From positions 1-57,361 of the forward strand of contig NZ_LQZT01000015.1 in NCBI RefSeq assembly GCF_001703635.1: a stretch of 57,361 bases of DNA, given 5' to 3'. The stretch is from Parahoeflea olei. GTDB taxonomy: Bacteria > Pseudomonadota > Alphaproteobacteria > Rhizobiales > Rhizobiaceae. Positions 1 to 7,713 of the stretch are shown in pieces. A program made the position numbers and the translations under genes. The notes beneath the pieces were generated by a model. That model worked only from the letters and a program-made list of their open reading frames with translations, did no database searches and was not told the origin of the DNA. The first letter of the stretch is position 1. Each line of letters opens with the position of its first letter.

Positions 1-23
1 CGAAACTTCTTCAAGGCTGCAGG

Positions 24-557
24 CTATGAGGCACAATAGATGCGACACGCTTTAGGCTCCCGTGCATGAAGCAGGAATGCGACTTCATGGAGGTAAGGAG
101 CAAGCGCGGAAACAAACGCCTGGTAGCGCCATCTTTTTTGTTCCCACTCCCGGCAGGAATGAAATGATGTCAGCGTTATAAGCGCTCGCTCCCCGGAGGC
201 TCCCCGCATCGGTACAGACACTCCTTGCCGCCCAACGCCGAAGCTTTCTGCCTCCGCAAATAGCCAGCGCAGCGAGGCCGTGCTGGCAACTGCCTGCCAA
301 TCAAACGGCAGCTTCCTGGTGATGCCGTCGGCAATCGGGTCGATTCCCAGATAACCACGATCAAAGTAACGGCCTTCCCATTCCCTTGAATATGTAACGT
401 ATCGAATCGGATCATCAGCAGGCGCTAATGCGCCATCAGCCATATAAGCAATATTAGCGGCATCGATCTCTGTAGATATTTCCATCAGAACAGATTGTAT
501 CTGGTTCTCAAACTTGACGTTCTCTAGCCTCCGTACAGCGTCTTGCAGCACAATCAT
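24..557 (-). CDS. LuxR-type autoinducer-binding protein lacking the HTH domain
   Basis: The 177-residue protein matches the N-terminal acyl-homoserine-lactone-binding domain of LuxR/TraR regulators. The ligand-pocket residues are in the TraR-like arrangement: W60, Y64, D73 followed by P, and W87. LuxR/TraR proteins are normally about 235-250 residues with a C-terminal HTH. Here the frame stops right after the binding domain and no HTH is visible in the 23 bases left before the window edge. I chose the ATG at 557 because GGGAGGAG lies just upstream; an open frame to 731 has no such support. It lies beyond the relaxase in the same direction, so a role in quorum control of transfer is likely. 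Without an HTH it may act as a dominant-negative partner, as TrlR does for TraR (inference). Confidence 0.75.
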   Translation of the reverse strand: MIVLQDAVRRLENVKFENQIQSVLMEISTEIDAANIAYMADGALAPADDPIRYVTYSREWEGRYFDRGYLGIDPIADGITRKLPFDWQAVASTASLRWLFAEAESFGVGRQGVSVPMRGASGERALITLTSFHSCREWEQKRWRYQAFVSALAPYLHEVAFLLHAREPKACRIYCAS

Positions 558-625
558 CGCACATCTCCTCCCGGCCTGCCCGTCGGGAGATGCTGCATGT
601 ATTGCCCGGCTACAGCAACCGTGCC

Positions 626-2689
626 TTATAGTCCCAAGCCGCGTTGCCGCCCCAACTGCCACGACACCGATCCGCCTTGAACGACGCCACTGACCTCGCG
701 CCCGAGTTGGCGGTCGATGACCGGCCGCCATGGGACCATCGTGAACTCGTGGCTCTGCTCGACTAGGGCGAATTTGCCGCTCAATAGCTGGACGGTGCCG
801 GTGAACTTGCCCGCGATGGTCTCGCCGTCAGAGGCGGGGCGAAAGGGCAGGTTCTTGCTTGCAGCCAGCTCGCCGCCGATGCGTTCGATCTCCCGTGCGC
901 GCAACGTGGCGAGAAGGTTGCGCCGGTAGAGCGTGCCGCCGTTCGGGCCGAGCGAAGCATCGCCATGGTCGATATGATGCTGGCGGCGGCGGTCGATCGC
1001 GTCGCGAACCTGCTGGCCGAAGCCGGCCGGCGCGAGGTTGGAAGCGTCGGGCGTCACCAGCCGGCGGTCGAGCCAGGTCGCGCCGTCCGCGCCGATCTGC
1101 TGTTCGAGTCGGGCGGCCGAGAGGATGCGAATATTGGCCTGCCGGTTGCGGCCGGCGTCATAGGCGGCGGCGCGGCTCTCGAAGTCCTGGGGGATGCGCC
1201 ACTGGTCGGCGTCGATCCGCTCGGCGATTCCGGCGCGGCGCAGCGCCTCCAGTCGGCGCACATGGGCATCGACGTAGCCCTCATAGTCGCCGCCCGGAAC
1301 ACGGCCTTCGAACCTCGCCTGTTCGAGATGGCGGCTCGGCCGATAGACGCCGCCCTCGGCTATGCCTGCGATGGTCCGATCGGATGGCCGGCTCGCCGTC
1401 TCGGCCGGGCCGATCTCGATGACGCTGCCGATCCGCGTATCCTCGACGCGGGCTGGATCGATGCCGGCGATATGGTGGGTGCGCCCGTCCACGCCGTCGA
1501 CCACGACGGTCAGGTTCTCGCCCAGCTCGTCAGTGAGATATTTATCGACGACGCGGCCGGTGATCGCGACTTCGAGCGCAGCGTCGTGAATCTGGAACGT
1601 CATCGGATCTCGCTCCAATCCGTCTGCCTTCAGCGCCTTGTGCATATTTCGGATGATGTCGCCGCGCTCGCCCAGCTCGCGCAGCGCCGGTTCCATCCGC
1701 TCGCTCAATTCCCAGACGCCGAGCGCGTGCTCGGTGGCGAGGCCCATCTTCTCCAGCTTGCCGAGACGGCGCAGGCGCAGCGTGCGGTCGAACCGGCGGC
1801 GATGATCGGCCGCCTCATGGCGCAGGTCGAGGAAGCGGTCTTCGGCTTCCTCGGACATGGCGCGGTCGATACGGGTGAAGCGGTCCTGATCGATCTCGGC
1901 CGAGAGCTTGCGGCTCTGCTCGATCTCGGTGACGGGACCGAGTTCGAGCGTCGCCAGATCGCTCGCCCGCTCGCGGATGCCGTTGGCGAGATAGTCGCCG
2001 TTGATAACGAGGTTCTCGCCCAACTCGTCCTTGCCGCGCACGATGACATGGACGTGGGGATGGCCGGTGTTGTGGTGATTGACCGCGACCCAATCGAGCC
2101 GGGTGCCGAGATCGGTTTCCACCTGAGCAATGAGGTCGCGCGTATAGGCGGTGAGATCGGAAAGGTCTGCGCCATCCTCGGGCGAAACGATGAACCGAAA
2201 CTGGTGGCGATCGTCCGCACCGCGCTCGACGAAGGCAGCGCCGTCGGCGCGGTCGTCGGTCGCCGAATAGAGCTGGCCTTGCTCGCGATCGCGGGAAGTG
2301 CCGTCACGCTGGATGTAGCGAAGATGGGCGGCGGATTTGCCATTCTTTCCCGCGCCCTGGACGTAGCGGGTTTTGACGACGACGCGTCGCTGACCGGGGC
2401 TGCTGTGCTTCCATCCGCCCGACAAGGTTCGGGCGCGCACGAAGGCCGCGCCACGTCCCCGTTTCAGGCCCGGTGCGCCGCTCGCCCGCGAAGCCTTGCC
2501 GCCCTTGGCCGACGCCTGCGTGCGGGCGCGCTGCGATGATGATCCCGACGAACGCGACGGGCTGTTGCTCTGCTGGCGGGCGATCTTCTTCGCCTGCGTG
2601 AGAAAGCTCTTGGCCTTGCCCATCTTGGGGGCATCACTGCGGACGCGCCCGGGCCTCGGGCGGAAGCAAAACTCCTCGTCGTCGCTCAA
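626..2689 (-). CDS. Relaxase/mobilisation nuclease with DUF3363
   Basis: This 687-residue protein should nick the element at oriT and pilot the strand during conjugation. After a basic, low-complexity N-terminus (about residues 25-100) comes a VirD2-like relaxase domain. Its metal-binding histidine cluster is visible as NHHNTGHPHVHVIVRG, with H210, H212 and H214 forming the HxHxH core. The rest matches the long DUF3363 C-terminal region of this relaxase class. The start is a TTG at 2689: GGAGG sits 8 bases upstream and the codon overlaps the stop of the preceding small frame (TTGA). A later in-frame ATG at 2623 lacks a clear ribosome site. It is the last tra-type gene of the minus-strand run starting at repA. 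A long antisense frame (965-2539) is a codon-bias shadow. Confidence 0.9.
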   Translation of the reverse strand: MSDDEEFCFRPRPGRVRSDAPKMGKAKSFLTQAKKIARQQSNSPSRSSGSSSQRARTQASAKGGKASRASGAPGLKRGRGAAFVRARTLSGGWKHSSPGQRRVVVKTRYVQGAGKNGKSAAHLRYIQRDGTSRDREQGQLYSATDDRADGAAFVERGADDRHQFRFIVSPEDGADLSDLTAYTRDLIAQVETDLGTRLDWVAVNHHNTGHPHVHVIVRGKDELGENLVINGDYLANGIRERASDLATLELGPVTEIEQSRKLSAEIDQDRFTRIDRAMSEEAEDRFLDLRHEAADHRRRFDRTLRLRRLGKLEKMGLATEHALGVWELSERMEPALRELGERGDIIRNMHKALKADGLERDPMTFQIHDAALEVAITGRVVDKYLTDELGENLTVVVDGVDGRTHHIAGIDPARVEDTRIGSVIEIGPAETASRPSDRTIAGIAEGGVYRPSRHLEQARFEGRVPGGDYEGYVDAHVRRLEALRRAGIAERIDADQWRIPQDFESRAAAYDAGRNRQANIRILSAARLEQQIGADGATWLDRRLVTPDASNLAPAGFGQQVRDAIDRRRQHHIDHGDASLGPNGGTLYRRNLLATLRAREIERIGGELAASKNLPFRPASDGETIAGKFTGTVQLLSGKFALVEQSHEFTMVPWRPVIDRQLGREVSGVVQGGSVSWQLGRQRGLGL

Positions 2690-3015
2690 ACCCGCGCCTC
2701 CGGCCCGAAGGCGTCCAGAGCGGGGAAACGGCCCGATTTCGGGCTATGGTGCCGCTCGAAACCCAGCAAAGGCAAGGCTTTGCGCGACATCGCGGCACGC
2801 CGGCTCCAAAATGAAGGTGCCGCAACCGCCGCGCCAAAACAGTGTGCAGACAAGGGCTTGCCCTGAAACCGGCCCGACGTGGTGCCGGTTTCCTTTATCT
2901 TGCCCTCCGCCTTTTCTGACCTTTCCGCCCTTCCGACCGGGAATGCAGCTAGGCGCGACCTTGCCTGACTGCGCACCGGGCCAAGCGCAAGCGGACGCGG
3001 GAACGCTATCCTCAT
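2686..3015 (-). CDS. Small coupled ORF between lytic transglycosylase and relaxase
   Basis: I do not recognise this 109-residue, basic, Pro/Arg/Ala-rich protein. Support comes from gene arrangement. Its ATG at 3015 overlaps the stop of the lytic transglycosylase (ATGA), and its TGA overlaps the TTG start of the relaxase (TTGA). It therefore fills the gap exactly and is joined to both neighbours, as expected for translational coupling. There is no signal peptide or membrane segment and only one cysteine, so a small cytoplasmic transfer-operon protein is the simplest reading. It could instead be a leader frame whose translation only serves to open the weak TTG start of the relaxase. Confidence 0.5.
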   Translation of the reverse strand: MRIAFPRPLALGPVRSQARSRLAAFPVGRAERSEKAEGKIKETGTTSGRFQGKPLSAHCFGAAVAAPSFWSRRAAMSRKALPLLGFERHHSPKSGRFPALDAFGPEARV

Positions 3016-3932
3016 GGCGCCCTCCCGTCGTCGGCCCGCGCGACGAACATGCTGCCGTCACGCGGCTCCGCATCGCGATGCTCGCGCACCGGGACGGTGG
3101 GGCGAGAGTCGCCTGATGTACCGATGGTCTGCACTGGATCGGCTGTTCGCGTGTCGGTCGGGCGCATGACGAAGAGCGGTGCGTCGCGCCAATCGGGCGG
3201 CGGATCCGCGCGTTTCGCCGGATCGCCGGACGGAGCCGCGCCGCCGAGCAACGGTACGAGCGCGGCGACATAGGCGCGGGTTTCTGCCGGCAGCGGCCGG
3301 CCCGTCGCGCGATGATCGTCATAGCGGCCGGGACCGGCATTGTAGGCGGCGAGCATCGCCGCGACATTGCCGTAGCGATCCCACATCTCGCGCAGATAGG
3401 CGGTGCCTGCGAGGATGTTATCGCGGGGATCGTAAGGATCGCGGCCGAGGCGATAGCGCATGCGCAGGCCCGCCCAGGTTTCGGGCATGACCTGCATGAG
3501 GCCGATCGCGCCCGCCGTCGAGATCGCGCGCACATCGCCCGCGCTTTCGGCGCGCAGCACCGCACGAACCCAGTGCTCGGGAATGCCGAAGCGCTGCGAC
3601 GCCTCGGCGATATGCGCGCCGTGCGGATCGCTGACGGGCCGCGCGACGACGGCAGATTGCGCGATCGTGACAGTCGGCCCGGACGAGAACGCCAGCACGG
3701 CCAGCGCGATCAGGAGGGCATAGCGCCGTGCCAACCTTTCTCCACCGAACCGCCATCCTGCCAGCGTGCTCGCTGCGGTCAAGGGTGCACGCGAAGCGCC
3801 GGCCGGTGGCTGCCCTTGACCTTCGCTGCGCGCGCCGGCCGACTTGTGGTCGAGCGGGACAGAGGAATGAGACGGCATTCCCGCGAACAAAGGAATACGA
3901 GCTTTGAGCGCGATGATGACGGGATGACGCAT
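3012..3932 (-). CDS. Lytic transglycosylase of the conjugation operon
   Basis: The protein (306 residues from the ATG at 3932) is a soluble lytic transglycosylase-like enzyme that would cut peptidoglycan locally so the transfer channel can cross the wall. The catalytic glutamate is E129 in the motif AESAGDVRAIS, followed by GAIGLMQVMPETW and YNAGPG, the standard signatures of SLT family 1. A hydrophobic export segment lies at about residues 70-92 and ends in an Ala-Gln-Ser stretch. The 65 residues before it are unusual for a signal peptide, so the true start may be a non-ATG codon nearer residue 60. It begins 4 bases after the DUF736 stop and overlaps the next small frame. The C-terminal 90 residues are low complexity. 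Confidence 0.85.
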   Translation of the reverse strand: MRHPVIIALKARIPLFAGMPSHSSVPLDHKSAGARSEGQGQPPAGASRAPLTAASTLAGWRFGGERLARRYALLIALAVLAFSSGPTVTIAQSAVVARPVSDPHGAHIAEASQRFGIPEHWVRAVLRAESAGDVRAISTAGAIGLMQVMPETWAGLRMRYRLGRDPYDPRDNILAGTAYLREMWDRYGNVAAMLAAYNAGPGRYDDHRATGRPLPAETRAYVAALVPLLGGAAPSGDPAKRADPPPDWRDAPLFVMRPTDTRTADPVQTIGTSGDSRPTVPVREHRDAEPRDGSMFVARADDGRAP

Positions 3933-3936
3933 GGCC

Positions 3937-4272
3937 TCAGTCCCGCTCTTCGCGCGGTTTAAGGCGCGTCCAGTGCAGCGACCATGACGATCCCGCATCG
4001 TCGTCGCGGAACAGGTTGGCGCGGATCGGCTGCGGCAATGCCGGATCGTCAAGCAGGATGGAAAGATATTCGCCGGCCTTCTCGCCGGTGCGTTTCCATG
4101 CCGCGCCGATCTCCGGGCCATCGTCGGCTCCGTGATGGACACGGAAGTCCGGCACATTCTCCGCGTCCGAAGGATCGGCGGGAACGATGGTGAGTTCGCG
4201 ATAGAGCGTGAGGGTGTGAACGCGCCCGGTGAAGCCGGACCCTTCGCGCGTGAACTGACCGATTTGCTGCAT
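3937..4272 (-). CDS. DUF736 family protein
   Basis: This 111-residue protein matches DUF736: an opening QIGQFTREGSGFTGRVHTL, a central GAAWKRTGEKAGEYLSILLD and a C-terminal LHWTR. Members are small, probably beta-rich, soluble proteins found on alphaproteobacterial conjugative elements; their biochemical role is unknown. It sits between the TraF-type peptidase and the lytic transglycosylase, 4 bases from the latter, in the usual order for this element class. A second, divergent DUF736 gene lies at 13741-14058 in the leading-region-like block, so the two copies probably serve different stages of transfer or maintenance. Confidence 0.85.
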   Translation of the reverse strand: MQQIGQFTREGSGFTGRVHTLTLYRELTIVPADPSDAENVPDFRVHHGADDGPEIGAAWKRTGEKAGEYLSILLDDPALPQPIRANLFRDDDAGSSWSLHWTRLKPREERD

Positions 4273-4339
4273 GACTGTCTCCGTGCGGTGGCGTTAGGAA
4301 AGCCATCGGCGGGCACCGCTCCCGCCGATGGGGAAGCGG

Positions 4340-4888
4340 TCAGTGCGTCGGCGCTCGCCAGACGAAGCGGCCGTCGCCGTCCTCGTTGGTCCAGAGCGGC
4401 AGCGCGCGGCCGATGACGGCGCTGGCCGGAATGGGACCGAAGTAGCGCCCGTCCAGGCTGTCGCGGGCATCGATGTTCATGAGGAAGAGCTGGCCGTCGG
4501 CGATGACGCGACAGCCCTGCCAGACCGGCAGCGTGCGCCCGATCCGGTCGCGGTAGAGCGCGTCGCCCATCTCCACGCCATCGACGGTGATGGCGCGGCC
4601 GGAGCGGCATACCCGCTGTCCCGGCAGGCCGAAGACACGCTTCAGAAGCGGCACGCCGCGACCGACATAGCCGCGCGCCACCATGAATCCGGCGAGCGGT
4701 TCGGGCGGCACGACCGCGACCAGCTCGGGCACAGTGAGCCGGTCAGCCGGTTCTATGGTGTAGAAGCCGACTGGCGCGCTGGCGGTGACGTTCCATAGGA
4801 GTTTCGTCGGCATGTCGGCGATGCTCGTGGCGGCGATACCGGTCACCGCGAGCAGCGTCACCGCGAAGATGCGGTGGCAGCTCATGGA
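4340..4888 (-). CDS. traF: TraF-type S26 signal peptidase
   Basis: This 182-residue membrane-anchored serine peptidase belongs to the TraF/S26C group, which matures and cyclises the conjugative pilin in related systems. The nucleophile is S36 in the motif ASAPVGFY (SxPxGxY) and the general-base lysine is K82 in LKRVFGLPGQ. An N-terminal hydrophobic segment (about residues 5-24) gives the membrane anchor. I chose the ATG at 4888 over one at 4912 because GGAGG lies 8 bases upstream of it, while the longer start has none. The gene overlaps the end of DUF2840 by 7 bases, indicating an operon. Confidence 0.88.
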   Translation of the reverse strand, partial: SMSCHRIFAVTLLAVTGIAATSIADMPTKLLWNVTASAPVGFYTIEPADRLTVPELVAVVPPEPLAGFMVARGYVGRGVPLLKRVFGLPGQRVCRSGRAITVDGVEMGDALYRDRIGRTLPVWQGCRVIADGQLFLMNIDARDSLDGRYFGPIPASAVIGRALPLWTNEDGDGRFVWRAPTH

Positions 4889-5400
4889 TCGATCCTCCGG
4901 CGGCCGATCCATGCGGCATGGCGCTCTGGCGTATAGGCGGCCGGCTCCAGCCCGGCGCTGAGCCGGTTATGGACGTGCCGCCAGTGATCGGGGGAAGCGT
5001 CGGCGGGATCGAGGCCGAGAGCTTCCACCGCATCGATCGCGGCAAGTGCGCGCTGCACCTTCGGCCAGCCGTCGAGCCGCAACAGGATATCGCCGCCGGG
5101 GCGGATGAAGGGCAGTGTCTGGAACGGCTCACCGCGGCCGATGGCGCGCACGATGTCGATGCGCGAGACGATCGTGCCATGCTCGCCGGCCGCCCAGCGA
5201 ACGAAGGCGAAGATGCTCTCGGGCGCGAAGCCGACGACGCTCCGGCGACGGTCGAGGATTTGTTCGTAGGCTTTTCGGCCGAAGCGTATCCAGTGCTCGA
5301 CCCTACGTTTCTCGAAGGTCAGCTCGACCAGGGTGGTGAACGGTGCTGGCCCGTCCGGCAGCGGACGGCCATGCGCGCGATGGGAGGCTTTGCCGCTCAT
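4882..5400 (-). CDS. DUF2840 family protein
   Basis: The 172-residue protein matches DUF2840, a family known almost only from alphaproteobacterial conjugative elements and of unknown function. Visible landmarks are TLVELTFEKRRVEHWIRFG near the N-terminus and an RPGGDILLRLDGWPKVQR stretch in the second half. No catalytic motif, signal peptide or membrane helix is seen. It overlaps traF by 7 bases. In related elements a parA gene usually separates repA from DUF2840; here only about 135 bases lie between the repA stop and this start. Confidence 0.82.
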   Translation of the reverse strand: MSGKASHRAHGRPLPDGPAPFTTLVELTFEKRRVEHWIRFGRKAYEQILDRRRSVVGFAPESIFAFVRWAAGEHGTIVSRIDIVRAIGRGEPFQTLPFIRPGGDILLRLDGWPKVQRALAAIDAVEALGLDPADASPDHWRHVHNRLSAGLEPAAYTPERHAAWIGRRRIDP

Positions 5401-5510
5401 GACCGGCCTCCATGGCGGTGGTCGTCGGCGAGCATGTCGCGCAGCACGTCGGCGATGGAGTGGGCGGCACCGGCACCACGCCTCGCGCGCGGTTGCGTCA
5501 AAGATGAAAA

Positions 5511-5540
5511 GTTAGATTCTCTGTTAGACTCTAAGTTAGC
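5511..5540 (+). repeat. Three 12-bp-spaced GTTAG repeats at the end of repA
   Basis: GTTAGATTCT, GTTAGACTCT and GTTAG begin at 5511, 5523 and 5535, exactly 12 bases apart. They overlap the repA stop codon and lie where parA would normally begin. A short phased direct repeat is what an initiator or partition protein binding site (iteron or centromere-like) would look like. The array is too short to be certain. Confidence 0.4.
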
Positions 5541-6474
5541 AGTCGGATTCCGCGTTTCGGGCCATAGGTTTAGCTGCGGTCCGTGCGCCTGATGTGCCGA
5601 TGGTTTCCACAGGCGTATCCACAGGCACTGTGGACAAGGTTTCAGGGCGAATGCGCAGCAGCTCGCGGCCGTGCTCGCGCTCGATCTGAAGGCGGTAGCC
5701 GGGGAGCGGCTGGCGGGCGGCGATGCGGCGCAGGTCGAGCGCGAAGTCGGAGGCGCGCGCCATGCTGCCCGACTTCACATGGAGATGCGCGACATCAAAC
5801 AGCCAACCGTTGCGCTGGTGGCCGGCGTGCTTGCGGGCGACACGATAAAGCCAGCGTTCAATGCCGCCCGTCAGCCGGAAATAGGCCGGGTCGATGGTGA
5901 GGACGAGCGTGCTATCGACGACGCTATTGTAGAACCATTCGGGCAGGACAAATTCCATGCCCTCGACGCGGCCCGCGCGCGTCGTCATCTCCTCCCATTC
6001 GTTGATCCATGAGAATTGCCGGCGCCGCCAATGCGGGCCGTTTCGGATCGTCGTCGCGACGACGGTGGATTGCAGGCGCGCGAGCGCGGCCTTCAGCAGC
6101 ACATATTGTCGGTTGCCGGTGGGCCGCCCAATGGCGCGCAGCAGATGATAGGGAGTGAAGCGGAAGAAGCGCGAGGTGCGCAGGCCGTCATTCTCGGCCG
6201 CGACGATCTGCGACGCGGCCCAGATCAGCACGTCGGCGTCCCAGATGGTCGCCATGCCGTGTTCGGGCATGGCGAGCACGTGCACCTCGACATCGGCCGC
6301 CTTGTAGAAAATGGGCTTGGTGCGCGGCGTCTTCGCCAGCGAGAAGAAGGGCCGTTCCATGAGATCGCGCTGATCGCGCGGGCTGGCGTCGCCCGTCGCG
6401 ACCACGAAGGGGGCCAGGTGATTGCGCTCGCTCATGTCGGCCGGCTGCGCGGGGCTGTGATCGTCGTGCAGCAT
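5536..6474 (-). CDS. repA: Replication initiator protein A (RepA, RPA family)
   Basis: This 312-residue protein matches the plasmid replication initiator RPA family, which binds the element's origin through winged-helix domains. Recognisable parts are RPFFSLAKTPRTKPIFYK at residues 42-59, a central FFRFTPYHLLRAIGR and a later LYRVARKHAG stretch. Such initiators occur on plasmids and on integrative elements that replicate transiently after excision. The start at 6474 abuts the stop of the AlpA-like gene with no gap, so the two are co-transcribed. The C-terminal 40 residues are low complexity. GTTAG repeats lie across its stop codon, and a parA gene is missing downstream. Confidence 0.88.
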   Translation of the reverse strand: MLHDDHSPAQPADMSERNHLAPFVVATGDASPRDQRDLMERPFFSLAKTPRTKPIFYKAADVEVHVLAMPEHGMATIWDADVLIWAASQIVAAENDGLRTSRFFRFTPYHLLRAIGRPTGNRQYVLLKAALARLQSTVVATTIRNGPHWRRRQFSWINEWEEMTTRAGRVEGMEFVLPEWFYNSVVDSTLVLTIDPAYFRLTGGIERWLYRVARKHAGHQRNGWLFDVAHLHVKSGSMARASDFALDLRRIAARQPLPGYRLQIEREHGRELLRIRPETLSTVPVDTPVETIGTSGARTAAKPMARNAESDC

Positions 6475-6744
6475 TCAGCACTTGCCCCGCTCTTCGGGCG
6501 TCAGCGGACGCGCGGGGAAAACCGTGCCGACATTGGTGTTGCGGGTGGATTTGCGGGTTCCGATCTCCGACCAGGCTTCGAGATCGTGGATGGTGTATAG
6601 GACGCGGCCGCCGATCTTGCGATAGGTCGGCCCGGTGCCGTAGGTCCGGTGCTTCTCAAGAGTGCGGATGGAAATGCCGAGGAAGCGAGCAGCTTCCTGC
6701 GTGCGCAAGAGTCGTGGCGGCAGGCCCGCCAATGGGTTAGCCAT
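6475..6744 (-). CDS. AlpA/MerR-like helix-turn-helix protein
   Basis: The 89-residue protein is a small winged HTH DNA-binding protein. Residues 12-57 (from LLRTQEAARFLGIS through RKIGGRVLYTIHDLEAW) match the excisionase/AlpA-like HTH_17 fold. The start at 6744 has GAGGTGA upstream; the longer open frame to 6840 is Arg-rich and unsupported. It ends immediately before repA. In this class of element such proteins act as directionality or copy-control factors. Here repA control is the natural guess, and excision is an alternative. Confidence 0.85.
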   Translation of the reverse strand: MANPLAGLPPRLLRTQEAARFLGISIRTLEKHRTYGTGPTYRKIGGRVLYTIHDLEAWSEIGTRKSTRNTNVGTVFPARPLTPEERGKC

Positions 6745-6939
6745 GGGATCACCTCTGGTTCGTCGTGATGCGCGCTGCCTTCGTGGCAGCGGGCTACGGC
6801 GAACCATGGCGAGGGATCGGCGACGGGTAGCGTGCCGCATTTGCGCTTATGCGCAGGCGGCACCCCGGCGCGTGCAGGCTGGAATCCCTGTTCGGAGACA
6901 GGAGCGGCGGGCTTCTGGCTACATGCTATGCCTAGATTA

Positions 6940-7161
6940 CTACTTTGGCGCGCTGGTATTCTTCAGCAATTCGCCCGGCTCGATCCCAAGTGCCTCGGCG
7001 ATTTGGCCAAGAACCGTGACACTGGCGGACACGTCGCCACGTTCGATGGCTCCGACGTAACGCATACTCAAGCCTGCCCGGTCGGCGAGTTCTTCCTGCG
7101 TCAAATTTTCATCATGGCGGATCCGACGCAGATTCCTCGCCATGACCTCCTTGAGATCCAT
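6940..7161 (-). CDS. XRE-family transcriptional repressor
   Basis: This 73-residue protein is almost entirely one cro/C1-type HTH: NLRRIRHDENLTQEELADRA, then LSMRYVGAIERGDVSAS and LGQIAEALGIEPGELL. It has no other domain. A perfect tandem 15-base repeat lies 20 bases upstream of its start (7181-7210), so autorepression is likely. It is transcribed toward the AlpA-like and repA genes, after a 195-base gap, and away from the DUF2285-type gene at 7296. That position suits a switch that keeps the element quiet. Confidence 0.88.
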   Translation of the reverse strand: MDLKEVMARNLRRIRHDENLTQEELADRAGLSMRYVGAIERGDVSASVTVLGQIAEALGIEPGELLKNTSAPK

Positions 7162-7180
7162 GACAAAAGAGGAACCAGCA

Positions 7181-7210
7181 TAGGAACGATCATTCTAGGA
7201 ACGATCATTC
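7181..7210. promoter_or_regulatory. Tandem 15-bp operator repeat upstream of the XRE gene
   Basis: TAGGAACGATCATTC occurs twice head to tail with no mismatch. Each copy contains the imperfect palindrome GAACGATCATTC, centred on GATC. The position between divergent genes, next to a single-domain XRE repressor, makes this the likely operator for that repressor. Confidence 0.6.
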
Positions 7211-7295
7211 CCATTCGTATCAGATCATGCTATTCATCGGGTTGTCCTGAAGTGCTTCATTATGTCCGCGTTCTCGATAAAAAAGGGCAGAATTC

Positions 7296-7638
7296 ATGCG
7301 TGAACGGCCTCTGCTTGATCCAGATGTTGAAAATGAGGCCCCTAGGGGGCCCGATATCACGACCTATGACGAACAGCACTACGTAACCTATTTGCGGCTG
7401 TTAGATGCCAGCCGAAACGGCGCGGACTGGCAGGAGGTCGCGCGCATCGTTCTGCACCGCGATCCCCTCCGTAATGAAGTAGAGACGAGGCGATGCTGGG
7501 AAAGCCACAGGCCCGTGGCGTGCCCTCGACGGCGCGCGCGGGGCCGGCAAGAAGGGCCACATCGAACGCGCCCGGTGGATCGCAAACAAAGGCTATCGAC
7601 GCATTCTCGAACAAGAGATTGCCAACAATCACTTATAG
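7296..7638 (+). pseudogene. Small DUF2285-type gene broken by a 52-bp insertion
   Basis: The first frame reads a typical small DUF2285-type protein (DITTYDEQHYVTYLRLLDA, DWQEVARIVLH, CWESH), then continues as Arg/Pro-rich nonsense. The expected continuation (IERARWIANKGYRRILEQE, ending at 7638) is present in another frame. Removing the 52 bases 7509-7560 joins CWESH to IERARW and restores one complete frame of about 96 codons. The inserted segment is bounded by a direct GCCAC repeat (7504-7508 and 7556-7560). The break lies just upstream of the cargo module that starts near 7714, so it may be a by-product of cargo acquisition. Confidence 0.65.
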
Positions 7639-7713
7639 GCTAACCGGAAGATGAGTTCGTGCCGTACGCCATTGACGGCACGAGGATTGAAATGCTTGAG
7701 GCGGGATCATTTA

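Noticed and set aside
965..2539. 524-codon plus-strand frame
   Set aside because: It lies wholly antisense to the relaxase gene; its composition follows from the GC-rich codons of that gene and it shows no domain or ribosome site.
7509..7560. 52-bp insertion considered as an intact mobile element
   Set aside because: It is too short, with no terminal inverted repeats recognised; only the 5-bp flanking repeat is evident.
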